This document shows, piece after piece, positions 9,095 to 17,607 of a DNA stretch of 64,000 nt. Within the stretch, counting starts at the first letter, position 1. Every line of letters starts with the position of its first letter. Origin of the DNA: Alphaproteobacteria bacterium (GTDB lineage Bacteria > Pseudomonadota > Alphaproteobacteria > UBA8366 > GCA-2717185); assembly GCA_012103325.1 (NCBI GenBank), contig WLWY01000001.1, forward strand, positions 496,001-560,000, read 5' to 3'. Position numbers and translations under genes: made by a program. The notes beneath the pieces were generated by a model. It ran no database searches. It worked only from the letters and a program-made list of their open reading frames with translations, and had not been told where the DNA came from.

Positions 9095-10960
9095 ATGATC
9101 GGGCGCAACAGCAAGGCAACTGACGTTTCAAGTCAGTCGGTTCGGGATGCCCAAATACGCTTCCTGCACCAGGTCCCGCTGCGCATTCTCGTCAACGCCA
9201 TCAACGCGGTAATCGTCGCGGCTGTCTTGTGGAACAGCATTTCCCACACTCTCCTTTTGTCGTGGGTGGTGGCGACATCCGCGATCGCCGCCATCCGATA
9301 CGGTCTCAGCAAACACTACAACCGGAACCCGCCTTCAAGTGACGTTGATAAGGCCGCACGGCGCTATGCGGCGGGATCGATGGCGAGCGGTCTGCTTTGG
9401 GGGATGGCAGCCGCGGTAATGTGGCTGACTCCCGATATGTTTCTCCAGGTTTTCGTCGCGTTCGTGGTGGGAGGCATGTGCGCCGCGATCGCCGCGACCA
9501 ATTCCTACCATCTTCCAACGGTTCACACGTTTAGCCTCACAGCAAGTGCGCCGTGGATTGTCGGTCTGATCATCAAAGGTGAGCACAGCTACATCGCGCT
9601 CGCGGCGATGTGGATTATTTTCCTCCTTTTTCTCACCGTCTATGCTCGGGTGGCGAATACCATCCTTCTAAAATCCCTCCGCCTTCAGGAGGAAAATTCC
9701 GCTTTGGTCGACGATCTCTCCCGCTCTCACGAGACGCTTGAAGAGCGGGTCCGGGAACGAACGAGCGAGCTGGAGTCCATCAATCTGGCGCTGCAGGAGG
9801 AAATGCAAGCACACGCGGAGACCGAGCGCCATCTTCGTCAGGCGCAGAAAATGGAAGCAATCGGCCAGTTGACGGGCGGCATCGCGCATGACTTCAACAA
9901 TCTGCTCGCCATCATCCAAGGCAATGCCGAACTCCTCACCGACGAGGCGTATGCGAACAAGCCCATGGCGCAAGCTATTTTGCGTGCAACGGACCGCGGC
10001 GCGGAACTAACGCAGCGGCTGCTCGCTTTTTCCCGCCTTCAGCCCTTGCAACCGCAACCGATCGATATGTCCGAACTGATCGAAGAAATGTCGGATCTGC
10101 TCACGCGGGCCCTAGGGGAAACAATCGAGATCGAATTCGATTCGGCGCCAGATCTATGGACAGCGCTCGCCGATCGGGGCCAGGTCGAAAATGCGCTTTT
10201 GAATTTGGCGATCAATGCGCGGGACGCCATGCCGAACGGTGGCAAATTGGCCGTCGGGTGCGCCAACGTAAACATTGATACGACGGACATTGCAGCAAGC
10301 CCGGAAGCCGCGGCCGGCGATTACATCGTTCTTACGGTCACGGACACGGGACATGGAATTTCCGAAGAAGTCCTGGAGCATGTCTTCGAGCCCTTTTTTA
10401 CGACCAAGGATGTCGGGAAGGGCAGCGGTTTAGGCTTATCGATGGTTCATGGGTTCGCAAAGCAATCGGGAGGCCATGTCGAAATTCGCAGTACGGTCGG
10501 CGTCGGCACGACGGTCGCCCTTTACCTGCCGCGCAGCGGGTCCGCGGTACGGAAGAGGGGCAGTGAAAGCGAGACTTCAGCGCCATCCGGCAGCAATGAG
10601 ACCGTTTTAGTGGTCGAAGACGATCCCGAGGTCCGCAAAATGACCGTCAGGATGCTTACCGATCTGGGATACCGGGTACTGGGTACCGGCGATGCAGCGG
10701 GTGCTCGGAAAATCCTCGACCGAGAAACTAGGATCGATCTCCTGCTGTCCGATGTCGTATTACCGGGAGGCCAAAGCGGCCCAGATTTTGCCATAGAGGC
10801 CGCCAATCGAATTTCGGACCTTAAGGTCGTCCTCATGTCTGGTTATCCTTCAACGCTGGACGGCAGCGCCCTGAGCACAGAACAGGTGCTACTGAAAAAG
10901 CCATTCCGCAAACGGCAACTTGCCGAAGCAATCCACGACACGCTTCGGCAGGGAAAATGA
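9095..10960 (+). CDS. hybrid sensor histidine kinase with C-terminal receiver domain
   Basis: 621 aa. Residues 28-185 hold about six hydrophobic helices with very short loops, so it probably senses a membrane-soluble or membrane-state signal. Residues 195-255 form a coiled coil (ETLEERVRERTSELE). The HisKA box is GGIAHDFNN with His265; the ATPase domain has LAINARD (371-377), DTGHGIS and GKGSGLGLS. A receiver domain fills 502-621 with acidic pocket EDD, phospho-acceptor Asp553 and Lys601. No separate response regulator or output domain is next to it, so phosphate probably flows to a distant regulator, or the receiver acts as an internal brake. It follows the ABC importer on the same strand and may be partly co-transcribed. 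Confidence 0.92.
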   Translation: MIGRNSKATDVSSQSVRDAQIRFLHQVPLRILVNAINAVIVAAVLWNSISHTLLLSWVVATSAIAAIRYGLSKHYNRNPPSSDVDKAARRYAAGSMASGLLWGMAAAVMWLTPDMFLQVFVAFVVGGMCAAIAATNSYHLPTVHTFSLTASAPWIVGLIIKGEHSYIALAAMWIIFLLFLTVYARVANTILLKSLRLQEENSALVDDLSRSHETLEERVRERTSELESINLALQEEMQAHAETERHLRQAQKMEAIGQLTGGIAHDFNNLLAIIQGNAELLTDEAYANKPMAQAILRATDRGAELTQRLLAFSRLQPLQPQPIDMSELIEEMSDLLTRALGETIEIEFDSAPDLWTALADRGQVENALLNLAINARDAMPNGGKLAVGCANVNIDTTDIAASPEAAAGDYIVLTVTDTGHGISEEVLEHVFEPFFTTKDVGKGSGLGLSMVHGFAKQSGGHVEIRSTVGVGTTVALYLPRSGSAVRKRGSESETSAPSGSNETVLVVEDDPEVRKMTVRMLTDLGYRVLGTGDAAGARKILDRETRIDLLLSDVVLPGGQSGPDFAIEAANRISDLKVVLMSGYPSTLDGSALSTEQVLLKKPFRKRQLAEAIHDTLRQGK

Positions 10961-10986
10961 TCCCGGTATGCGATTTTAGTTTGCGA

Positions 10987-10999
10987 GCTAATAATTAGC
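10987..10999. promoter_or_regulatory. palindromic operator candidate upstream of marR
   Basis: The sequence GCTAAT-A-ATTAGC is a perfect 6+1+6 inverted repeat that begins 51 and ends 39 bases upstream of the marR start. MarR dimers bind palindromes of this size, and autoregulation is common. The 12-base core GCTAATAATTAG occurs again at 30344-30355, between the divergently transcribed CoA-transferase and Nudix genes. Confidence 0.6.
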
Positions 11000-11037
11000 C
11001 CCCTAACATAATTCCCGAATTGGCGAATGAGGCTGAC

Positions 11038-11520
11038 ATGAACACGCCGTCGGACGAGTTGATCGTCGGTTTCGCTAGGCGCCTGGCTGAAACCAACCAC
11101 AAATGGCGCAACGAGTTGGATTTGCGGCTTGGGCCGCTTGGCTTGAGCCAGGCGCGCGGCGTGATCTTGCATTACCTGTCGATTCACGGCGACGGCTTGC
11201 AGCAAAACGAACTGGCAGACATTGTTGGCATCCGCGGCTCTACGCTGGTACGGCAGTTGGATCGGCTCGAGGCGGATGGGTGGGTCGAACGCCGCAACGA
11301 TCCCGACGACCGACGCGCCAAGACCATCCATCTTTCCAGCAAGGCGGGGCCGATGGTCCTCGAAATACAGAAAATCATCGAAGACCTACGGCACGAATTT
11401 CTATCCGGCCTGTCGGATGCCCAGCTTGCGACCTGTTTTACCGTTTTTGATCATATCCAGGAACGGATCGACCAGAGCGCGGGCGCAGCGGACCACGCCA
11501 GGGCCACAGGCAACGATTAA
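11038..11520 (+). CDS. MarR family transcriptional regulator
   Basis: 160 aa. Winged-helix region: LGLSQARGVILHYLSIHGDG, then LQQNELADIVGIRGSTLVRQLDRLEADGWVERR, and the wing NDPDDRRAKTI, which is the MarR signature. Flanking helices would form the dimer interface. The ATG at 11038 has GAGG five bases upstream; a TTG at 11020 would add six residues. The gene heads a long same-direction cluster for CoA-thioester metabolism. Regulators of this type in aromatic and alicyclic acid degradation (BadR, CouR, HcaR groups) are released from DNA by acyl-CoA thioesters, and that is my inference here. A perfect palindrome upstream points to autoregulation. Confidence 0.9.
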   Translation: MNTPSDELIVGFARRLAETNHKWRNELDLRLGPLGLSQARGVILHYLSIHGDGLQQNELADIVGIRGSTLVRQLDRLEADGWVERRNDPDDRRAKTIHLSSKAGPMVLEIQKIIEDLRHEFLSGLSDAQLATCFTVFDHIQERIDQSAGAADHARATGND

Positions 11521-11545
11521 TGCGAAGTCACAAGGAAAGTGAAGT

Positions 11546-12013
11546 ATGAAAAACGAACTCGAATATGTCGGCCTCGGACTGTGTTGGAACGACCTTACCG
11601 TCGGTCAGAAATTCCGCACCATTAACCGGACGGTGACCGAAACAGATCTCGTCAATTTCATCAATGCCACTGGAATGGTCGAGGTGATGTTCACCGACGC
11701 GACGTTCGGTGACGCTCATGGTGCGGTCAAGGGGCGTCCCGTGCCCGGCGCACTTTGCTATACCTTTATCGAAGGGCTTCTGGTGCAGTCGACCATGCAG
11801 CACACCGGTCTTGCCATGCTCGAAACAACATTGAAAATTAAGGCGCCCACATTCGTCAACGACACGATCCACGGCGAAATCGAAGTCACTGCGGTGCGGC
11901 AGACCAGCAAAGCAAACCGAGGCATCGTCAGCACCACCAACAACATCGTGAACCAACACGGCGAAACCGTGGCCACCTATGACGTGACGCGGATGATGGC
12001 GGGTCGCGACTAA
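11546..12013 (+). CDS. MaoC/hot-dog-fold protein lacking the hydratase dyad
   Basis: 155 aa, single hot-dog domain. The C-terminal half, LKIKAPTFVNDTIHGEIEVT, matches MaoC-like dehydratases (fatty-acid or CoA-thioester hydratases). In the active-site region the usual Asp-x-Asn-Pro-x-His (Asp31 and His36 in PhaJ) is replaced: the aligned stretch GMVEVMFTD has Met and Phe at those places. It is therefore unlikely to work as a classical R-specific enoyl-CoA hydratase; a binding partner, thioesterase-like or different lyase role is possible. It starts 25 bases after marR with the ribosome site AAGGAAAG and sits just before the BadH-like dehydrogenase. Confidence 0.75.
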   Translation: MKNELEYVGLGLCWNDLTVGQKFRTINRTVTETDLVNFINATGMVEVMFTDATFGDAHGAVKGRPVPGALCYTFIEGLLVQSTMQHTGLAMLETTLKIKAPTFVNDTIHGEIEVTAVRQTSKANRGIVSTTNNIVNQHGETVATYDVTRMMAGRD

Positions 12014-12045
12014 ACGCCCGTCGCCGACAGACAAGGAGAGAAAAC

Positions 12046-12780
12046 ATGAATTTAGACGGAAAAAGCTTCGTCGTATCGGGCGGCGCCTCGGGTATCGGAC
12101 GCGCCACGGTCGGCACCCTGTGCGCGGCTGATGCGCGCGTCTTCTTCGGCGACATCAACGAAGAAGGCGGCGCTGAAACGGCCACCCAGGTCGGCAGCGG
12201 CGCAACCTTCGTGCCGCTCAACATCACCAGCGACGAATCGATTGCAAATTTTGCAAAGGTAGCGCTGGACGCGGGTCACATCGACGGTGTCATCAATGTC
12301 GCGGGATGGGACATCATCCAGCCCTTCATCGAACAGACCCCGGAATTTTGGGAGAAGGTCGTCAAGATCAACCTAATGGGCCCGGTCAAGCTGACCCGCG
12401 CCTTCCTCGACCCGATGATCGAACGCAACGCGGGGAAGATCGTCAGTGTCTCCAGCGACGCCGGCCGGGTCGGCAGCATGGGCGAAACCATGTATGCCGG
12501 TGCCAAGGGCGGCATCATCGCGTTCTCGAAATCGCTCGCCCGAGAAGTCGCGCGCTACCGCATCAACGTCAATTGCGTGTGCCCTGGCCCGACCAACACA
12601 CCCCTGTTCAATGCGCAGCCGGAACGCATGCGGGAAGCCCTGACTCGGGCGATCCCTTTCCGACGCGTGGCCGAACCACAGGAAATCGCCGATGCGATCC
12701 TATTCTTCGCCAGCGGTCGCTCGGACTATCTGACAGGGCAGGTAATGAGCGTCAGTGGCGGCCTGACCATGGTCGACTAA
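12046..12780 (+). CDS. SDR family dehydrogenase, BadH-like (2-hydroxycyclohexanecarboxyl-CoA dehydrogenase type)
   Basis: 244 aa. Cofactor motif GGASGIG near residue 12, catalytic Ser, Tyr and Lys in VSSDAGRVGSMGE and YAGAKGG. Several stretches are those of Rhodopseudomonas BadH: NVAGWDIIQPF (NNAGWD in BadH), SDAGRVGS, CVCPGPTNTPL and the ending TGQVMSVSGGLTM. BadH oxidises the ring hydroxyl of 2-hydroxycyclohexanecarboxyl-CoA to the ketone before ring opening. Asn of the usual NNAG motif is Asn-Val-Ala-Gly here. AAGGAGAG precedes the ATG. Next downstream is a crotonase lacking the hydratase glutamates, a pairing reminiscent of BadH-BadI. Family assignment is strong; substrate identity is inferred. 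Confidence 0.85.
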   Translation: MNLDGKSFVVSGGASGIGRATVGTLCAADARVFFGDINEEGGAETATQVGSGATFVPLNITSDESIANFAKVALDAGHIDGVINVAGWDIIQPFIEQTPEFWEKVVKINLMGPVKLTRAFLDPMIERNAGKIVSVSSDAGRVGSMGETMYAGAKGGIIAFSKSLAREVARYRINVNCVCPGPTNTPLFNAQPERMREALTRAIPFRRVAEPQEIADAILFFASGRSDYLTGQVMSVSGGLTMVD

Positions 12781-12827
12781 GGCAACACCAATAAACCAGA
12801 ACAATTCCAATTCGATGGGAGCAAACC

Positions 12828-13637
12828 ATGACCGACCGTTACGCGAAATACACCAGCTTCGAATTCGACCGGCCCGCCGACCGCGTGCTGCGCATCACCC
12901 TTAATAATCCGAAGACATACAATTCTCTCGATGCCGTCGGGCATAACCAGTTCACCTATATCTGGCGCGACATCGATGAGGATGAAGATATCAGCGCCGT
13001 CATCCTAACGGGCAAGGGCAAGGCCTTCTCCTCCGGCGGCGATTTCGGCATGATCGAAGCCAACATGAACGAGGAGAAAGCCCGCCTGCAGGCGTGGAAA
13101 GAAGCGCGCGACCTCGTCTACAACATCATCAACTGCAACAAGCCGATCGTCTCCGCGATCAATGGCGTGGCGGTCGGCGCCGGCCTCGTCGCGGCCCTGC
13201 TGGCGGACATTTCCATCGCCGGCAAGGCCGCCAAGATCGTCGACGGACACACCCGCCTTGGCGTTGCCGCCGGCGACTGCGCGGTTATCAATTGGCCGCT
13301 GTTGTGCGGCATGGCGAAAGCGAAGTACCTGCTGATGCTGTGCGAGCCGGTCAATGGCGAGGATGCGGAGAAATACGGCCTCGTCTCGCTTTGCGTCGAG
13401 GATGAGGAATTGCAGGACAAAGCGATCGAAGTTGCCTCGAAACTCGCCGCCGGCGCGCCGAGCGCGATCCGCTGGACGAAATACGCGCTGAACAACTGGT
13501 ACCGCATGATGGGCCCGGCCTTCGACGCCTCGACCGCGCTGGAGATGCTCGGCTTCGCGGGATCGGAAGTGAAGGAAGGTTTGGCGTCTCACCTTGAGAA
13601 ACGGAAACCAGTGTTCGATCCGGAGTCGCCAATTTAG
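12828..13637 (+). CDS. enoyl-CoA hydratase/isomerase superfamily protein lacking both catalytic glutamates
   Basis: 269 aa crotonase fold: RITLNNPKTYNSLD near residue 24, the oxyanion segment GKAFSSGGDFG near 62, and NGVAVGAGLVAALLADI near 110. In hydratases two Glu residues do the chemistry, one after the GGG turn and one in the Pro-Glu-Ile motif. Here the first place is hydrophobic (GAGLVAA) and the second reads DGHTRLG with His. The fold is intact, so the enzyme probably carries out another crotonase reaction: isomerisation, C-C hydrolysis (BadI-like ring cleavage), Dieckmann-type chemistry or decarboxylation. BadI and MenB also lack these Glu residues, and the BadH-like neighbour makes ring cleavage attractive. 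GGGAG precedes the ATG. Confidence 0.82.
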   Translation: MTDRYAKYTSFEFDRPADRVLRITLNNPKTYNSLDAVGHNQFTYIWRDIDEDEDISAVILTGKGKAFSSGGDFGMIEANMNEEKARLQAWKEARDLVYNIINCNKPIVSAINGVAVGAGLVAALLADISIAGKAAKIVDGHTRLGVAAGDCAVINWPLLCGMAKAKYLLMLCEPVNGEDAEKYGLVSLCVEDEELQDKAIEVASKLAAGAPSAIRWTKYALNNWYRMMGPAFDASTALEMLGFAGSEVKEGLASHLEKRKPVFDPESPI

Positions 13638-13669
13638 GCACTGCCACGGACGGCGACGGAGTACCGATC

Positions 13670-14887
13670 ATGGATGAGCGTTTTGATCTGAACCGGCCCG
13701 AGGTCATTCAGAGCCCTTATCCCCTGTTCGAGAAGATGCGCCGCGATGCGCCGGTGCATTGGAATCCTTCGGTCAAAGGATGGTTCCTGACCCGGTACTT
13801 CGATGTCCGCATGGCGTTGCGAGACCCGCGCTTTTCGGTCGAGAAAATGTCTCCCTTCGCCGACCGCATGGGCGGAACCAAGCAGGAGAAAATCGCGTTC
13901 CTGGCGGAAATCCTCGGCGGCTGGATGGTCTTCAAGGATCCGCCGGAACACACCAAACTGCGCCAGGTACTACAGGGCGCGTTCATGCCCAAGCCTCTCG
14001 CCGCAATGCGGCCGAACGTGGAGGCCATCGCGCGCGAAATCCTGGACGGTCTCGGCGACCGAACCGACATCGATCTGATCCAGGACTTTGGCGTGCCGCT
14101 GCCCGCCACGGTCATCGGCGATCTTTGCGGTGTGCCGCGGGATAAGACATATAAACTGCGGCTATGGGCCGACGATATTGCCAAGTTCGTGCTGCAAGGG
14201 CGTTCGACCCCCGATAAGTATGACGTGTCCTATAAAGCACTGAAGGAATGCGTCGCCTTCTACCGCGAACTGGTCGCCGACCACCGCGCCAATCCAAAGG
14301 ACGATCTGATCAGTTTGATGATCGACGGCGGTGAGGTCGGCAAGCCGATGACCGACGACGAGATCGTATCGACCTTGGTCCTGATCCTGTTTGCCGGACA
14401 CGAGACAACGACCAATCTGATCGCCAGCGGCATGTTCGCACTGCTGCAGAATCCCGACCAAATGGCCAAACTGGAAGCCGACCGGTCTTTGATACCGTCC
14501 GCCGTCGAGGAATTTCTGCGCTTTGAGGGCCCTGTATCGACGCTGGTTCGTATTGCATTGGAAGATGTCGAGATCGGTGGTCAACGCATCAAGAAAGGCG
14601 ACCGTGTCTTCGCATCTCTGTACGCGGCTGGGCATGATCCGGAAATTTTCGAAGACGCAAAAGACGTCGACGTCACACGCCGGCGCAATCGGCATATGGC
14701 CTTCGGCAAAGGCATTCACCTCTGTCTCGGCGCGCCGCTCGCCCGCCTTGAAGGACAGGTCGCCTTCGAAGCGCTGTTGGAACGATATACCGACTTCAAG
14801 CTGCGCGGCGATTCACTGGAATGGCGAGACGAACTGATCACGCGCGGCTTGCATGCGCTGCCTATCTCAATGCGGCCCAGATTTTAG
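13670..14887 (+). CDS. cytochrome P450
   Basis: 405 aa soluble bacterial P450 of normal length. The I-helix oxygen-activation motif FAGHETTTN is at 241-249, the ExxR of helix K is EFLR at 281-284, and the heme loop AFGKGIHLCLG places the thiolate ligand at Cys352. It would hydroxylate a hydrophobic substrate using electrons from a ferredoxin and reductase; neither is encoded in this cluster, so they must be supplied elsewhere. The position among CoA ligases and a BadH-like enzyme suggests ring or methyl hydroxylation of an alicyclic, terpenoid or branched acid. Starts 32 bases after the crotonase; GGAG lies upstream of the ATG. Confidence 0.94.
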   Translation: MDERFDLNRPEVIQSPYPLFEKMRRDAPVHWNPSVKGWFLTRYFDVRMALRDPRFSVEKMSPFADRMGGTKQEKIAFLAEILGGWMVFKDPPEHTKLRQVLQGAFMPKPLAAMRPNVEAIAREILDGLGDRTDIDLIQDFGVPLPATVIGDLCGVPRDKTYKLRLWADDIAKFVLQGRSTPDKYDVSYKALKECVAFYRELVADHRANPKDDLISLMIDGGEVGKPMTDDEIVSTLVLILFAGHETTTNLIASGMFALLQNPDQMAKLEADRSLIPSAVEEFLRFEGPVSTLVRIALEDVEIGGQRIKKGDRVFASLYAAGHDPEIFEDAKDVDVTRRRNRHMAFGKGIHLCLGAPLARLEGQVAFEALLERYTDFKLRGDSLEWRDELITRGLHALPISMRPRF

Positions 14888-14904
14888 CGGTTTCGGGGCA
14901 TCTG

Positions 14905-16452
14905 ATGAGCGACATCTCCGGGGCATATGTCGAGCAATCGGCTCTCTTGACCGTCGGGGATCTGCTTCTCGAGCAAGCACGACACCGCCCGCAAGCGATT
15001 GCGATAGAGGATGGCGTGCGGCAGTGGACCTTCGCGCAGTTCAATGCGCGGGTGAACCGGCTCGCGAACAGCCTTTCTCAAGTGGGTATCGAGCGCGGTG
15101 ACCGCATCGCCGTCCTCTCGGAAAACCGGGTTGAATACCTTGAAGTCACGTTTGCCGCCGCCAAATTGGGCGCGATTTTTTGCGCTCTGAACTGGCGTTT
15201 GGCTGCGGCGGAGCTGGAGCACTGCGTTCGCCTGGCAACACCGAAACTGGCATTCGTCTCCGAGCGATTTTCAGAGAACTTCGACGCCCTCGACTCCGAT
15301 GTCGAGGAGAAAATTAGATTCGGCGATCCCTACGAGAGTCTGCTTGCGGACGCCTGCACAAATGAACCAACGGTCGCCGTCGATCCAGAAGACGGTCTCG
15401 TCATTATCTATACGAGCGGAACCACAGGCTTGCCCAAAGGGGCGCTGATCAGCCACCGGGCCGAGATTGCCCGCATGCAATCGAGCTGCATCGATTTTGG
15501 CTTGGCCCAAGGCGACGCCTTTGTCGCCTGGCCGCCGATGTTTCACATGGCGTCCACGGATCAATCGATCAGCGCCTTGTGTCTTGGAAGCAAGGTCGTT
15601 GTCGTCGATGGTTTCGATGTCGAACGCCTCGTGGACATCGTCGCAGCGGAGAAAATCTGGTGGCTTATTCTGATGCCGGGGATGATCGAGCCCTTCGCCA
15701 AAGCCCTGAAGCGACGCAACGCGAAACCGCACGGGATCACGTTGATTGGCGCGATGGCCGACCTGGTACCGCGGCATCAGATCGCCGAGATTACAACGCT
15801 CCTACAAGCGCCATACGCCAACACATTCGGCTCAACGGAAACCGGCCTGCCGCCGGCATCCGCGGCCCTCATCCCGATCGGCGTCACTCCCAATTCGCTC
15901 TCCAAAGTGCAGAGCGCGATGTGCCTCTGCCGGCTTGTCGACCCCCACGACAACGACGTGCCGGACGGCCATGTCGGTGAAATGGCGGTGCGCGGCCCGA
16001 CGCTGTTCAGCGGCTACTGGAATGCGCCGAAGGCAAACGAAGAGGATTTCCGCGGCGGCTGGTTTCATATGGGCGACGCCTTTCGGCGCAACGCGGACGG
16101 CACGCTCGACTTCGTCGACCGGGTCAAATATTTGATAAAGTCCGGCGGTGAAAACATCTACCCGGCGGAAATCGAGCAAATCCTCCTGCGCGAACCGCGC
16201 GTCGACGACGCGGTCGTGGTCCGCGCACCGGACGAAAAATGGGGCGAGGTGCCCGTCGCCTTCGTCGCGGCGAACGATCCTTCCTTGACGGCGGCGCACC
16301 TCGCCGGGCTGTGTCGCGAGGCGCTCGCGGGCTACAAACAGCCGAAGCAGATCCGCTTCATCGCACTGGACGACCTACCCCGCAGCACCACGGGCAAAAT
16401 CCAGCGCCACGAGGTCGAGAAGTGGCTCACCGCGGAAAGCAAGGCACCATGA
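14905..16452 (+). CDS. AMP-dependent acyl-CoA synthetase
   Basis: 515 aa adenylate-forming ligase that activates a carboxylic acid to its CoA thioester through an acyl-AMP. Phosphate-binding motif YTSGTTGLPKG is near residue 168, A5-type motif NTFGSTETG near 311, A7 motif in FHMGDAF, A8 region DRVKYLIKSGGENIYPAEIE, and the catalytic Lys in PRSTTGKIQR. I use the ATG at 14905 (MSDISGAYVEQS) rather than an in-frame start at 14821 inside the P450 gene. Its last four bases overlap the next start as ATGA, showing tight coupling to the thiolase. Resembles long-chain or medium-chain acid ligases; substrate undetermined. Confidence 0.9.
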   Translation: MSDISGAYVEQSALLTVGDLLLEQARHRPQAIAIEDGVRQWTFAQFNARVNRLANSLSQVGIERGDRIAVLSENRVEYLEVTFAAAKLGAIFCALNWRLAAAELEHCVRLATPKLAFVSERFSENFDALDSDVEEKIRFGDPYESLLADACTNEPTVAVDPEDGLVIIYTSGTTGLPKGALISHRAEIARMQSSCIDFGLAQGDAFVAWPPMFHMASTDQSISALCLGSKVVVVDGFDVERLVDIVAAEKIWWLILMPGMIEPFAKALKRRNAKPHGITLIGAMADLVPRHQIAEITTLLQAPYANTFGSTETGLPPASAALIPIGVTPNSLSKVQSAMCLCRLVDPHDNDVPDGHVGEMAVRGPTLFSGYWNAPKANEEDFRGGWFHMGDAFRRNADGTLDFVDRVKYLIKSGGENIYPAEIEQILLREPRVDDAVVVRAPDEKWGEVPVAFVAANDPSLTAAHLAGLCREALAGYKQPKQIRFIALDDLPRSTTGKIQRHEVEKWLTAESKAP

Positions 16453-17603
16453 CCCCGGATATCGCGATTGTCGGTATCGGAGAAACCGCACCGGTCCGGC
16501 GCTCCCCCAAAGACCTCCGCTCGCTTGTCATGGAAGCCGTTTACGACGCGCTCGATGACGCAGGCATCGCGCCCGGCGAAGTCGATGGCGTGGTGACGGA
16601 TAGTGTCGTCATGCCGACCACTGTCCCGCATGACTACGTTATGGCGCAATTGGGTGCGACCAGCCGATTCGATGGGTCGATATCCTATGGCGGCGCGGGT
16701 ATTGCCTGTTCACCGCTCCAAGCCGCCTTGGCCATCAACGCCGGTTTGGCGAATGTTGTCATTTCCTATTTCGGTGTCGATTGGGGCACGCGTCCGTCGG
16801 GACCGTACGGTTTCCACGATCTGTATCCCGCCAAGCAGACCTTCGAGAAACCTTACGGCTTCAACGCGCAGCCGATCTATTTCGGGCTTTGGACGCGGCG
16901 CTACATGAAGGAGTACGGGCTGACGCCGGAACAGCTGGGATCGGTCGCCGTACAGCAACGCCAGCATGCCCTGCTGCGCGGTGGTGGACAAATCAGCAAG
17001 CCGCTGACCATAGAGGATTATTTGACCGCCCCACGGATCGCCGAACCGTTGGGCGTTCCCGACTGTTGTCTGATTACCGACGGCGCAGGCGCTTTCGTGA
17101 TGACATCGAACGAGCGCGCACGCGACTGCCGGAAGCCACCGGTTCATGTTGCTGGAACGGGCTTCGCCTCCATCCCTGTATCCGGTGATTCCGTGTTCAC
17201 CCAGGATCCAAACGTTTTGACAACACCTGGCGCGCACCCCGCCACGGAACAGGCATTGGCAATGGCTGGTATCGAACGACGCGATATCGATTTCGTCGAA
17301 CTATACGATTGCTTCACGATATCCGTGCTGATGCAGCTGGAAGATATGGGCTTTTGCGAAAAGGGCGAAGCCGGCGCCTTCTTCGAAGAAGGCCGCGCGG
17401 CCATCGGCAGCGACCTGCCGATCAACACCCATGGCGGTTTCCTGTCCTACAGCTACCGCCTGGGCATCGAGCATGTTGTCGAGGCCGTACGGCAGCTGCG
17501 CGGCGAAGCCGGAACCAATCAAGTCGCGAATACGCGGTTCGGCGCGGTTGGCGGTTTCTCCCTGCCGGATTACGGCGTGCTCGTCTTGAGCGCGGACGGT
17601 TGA
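16449..17603 (+). CDS. thiolase-family protein (SCP2-thiolase/lipid-transfer type)
   Basis: 384 aa. The fold follows thiolases: DIAIVGIGETAPVRRS at the N-terminus, a candidate nucleophile Cys in GGAGIACSPLQAA, ELYDCFTISVLMQLE, and NTHGGFLSYS. The second cysteine of biosynthetic and degradative thiolases (CxGxG near the end) is replaced by RFGAVGGF. Such thiolase-like proteins with a DUF35 partner act as beta-keto thiolases or, in steroid side-chain breakdown, as retro-aldolases (Ltp2 with ChsH2). The start is ATG at 16449, overlapping the previous stop; the DUF35 partner follows 4 bases after its own stop. I infer a complex that cleaves a CoA-linked chain. Confidence 0.86.
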   Translation: MTPDIAIVGIGETAPVRRSPKDLRSLVMEAVYDALDDAGIAPGEVDGVVTDSVVMPTTVPHDYVMAQLGATSRFDGSISYGGAGIACSPLQAALAINAGLANVVISYFGVDWGTRPSGPYGFHDLYPAKQTFEKPYGFNAQPIYFGLWTRRYMKEYGLTPEQLGSVAVQQRQHALLRGGGQISKPLTIEDYLTAPRIAEPLGVPDCCLITDGAGAFVMTSNERARDCRKPPVHVAGTGFASIPVSGDSVFTQDPNVLTTPGAHPATEQALAMAGIERRDIDFVELYDCFTISVLMQLEDMGFCEKGEAGAFFEEGRAAIGSDLPINTHGGFLSYSYRLGIEHVVEAVRQLRGEAGTNQVANTRFGAVGGFSLPDYGVLVLSADG

Positions 17604-17607
17604 CCGT

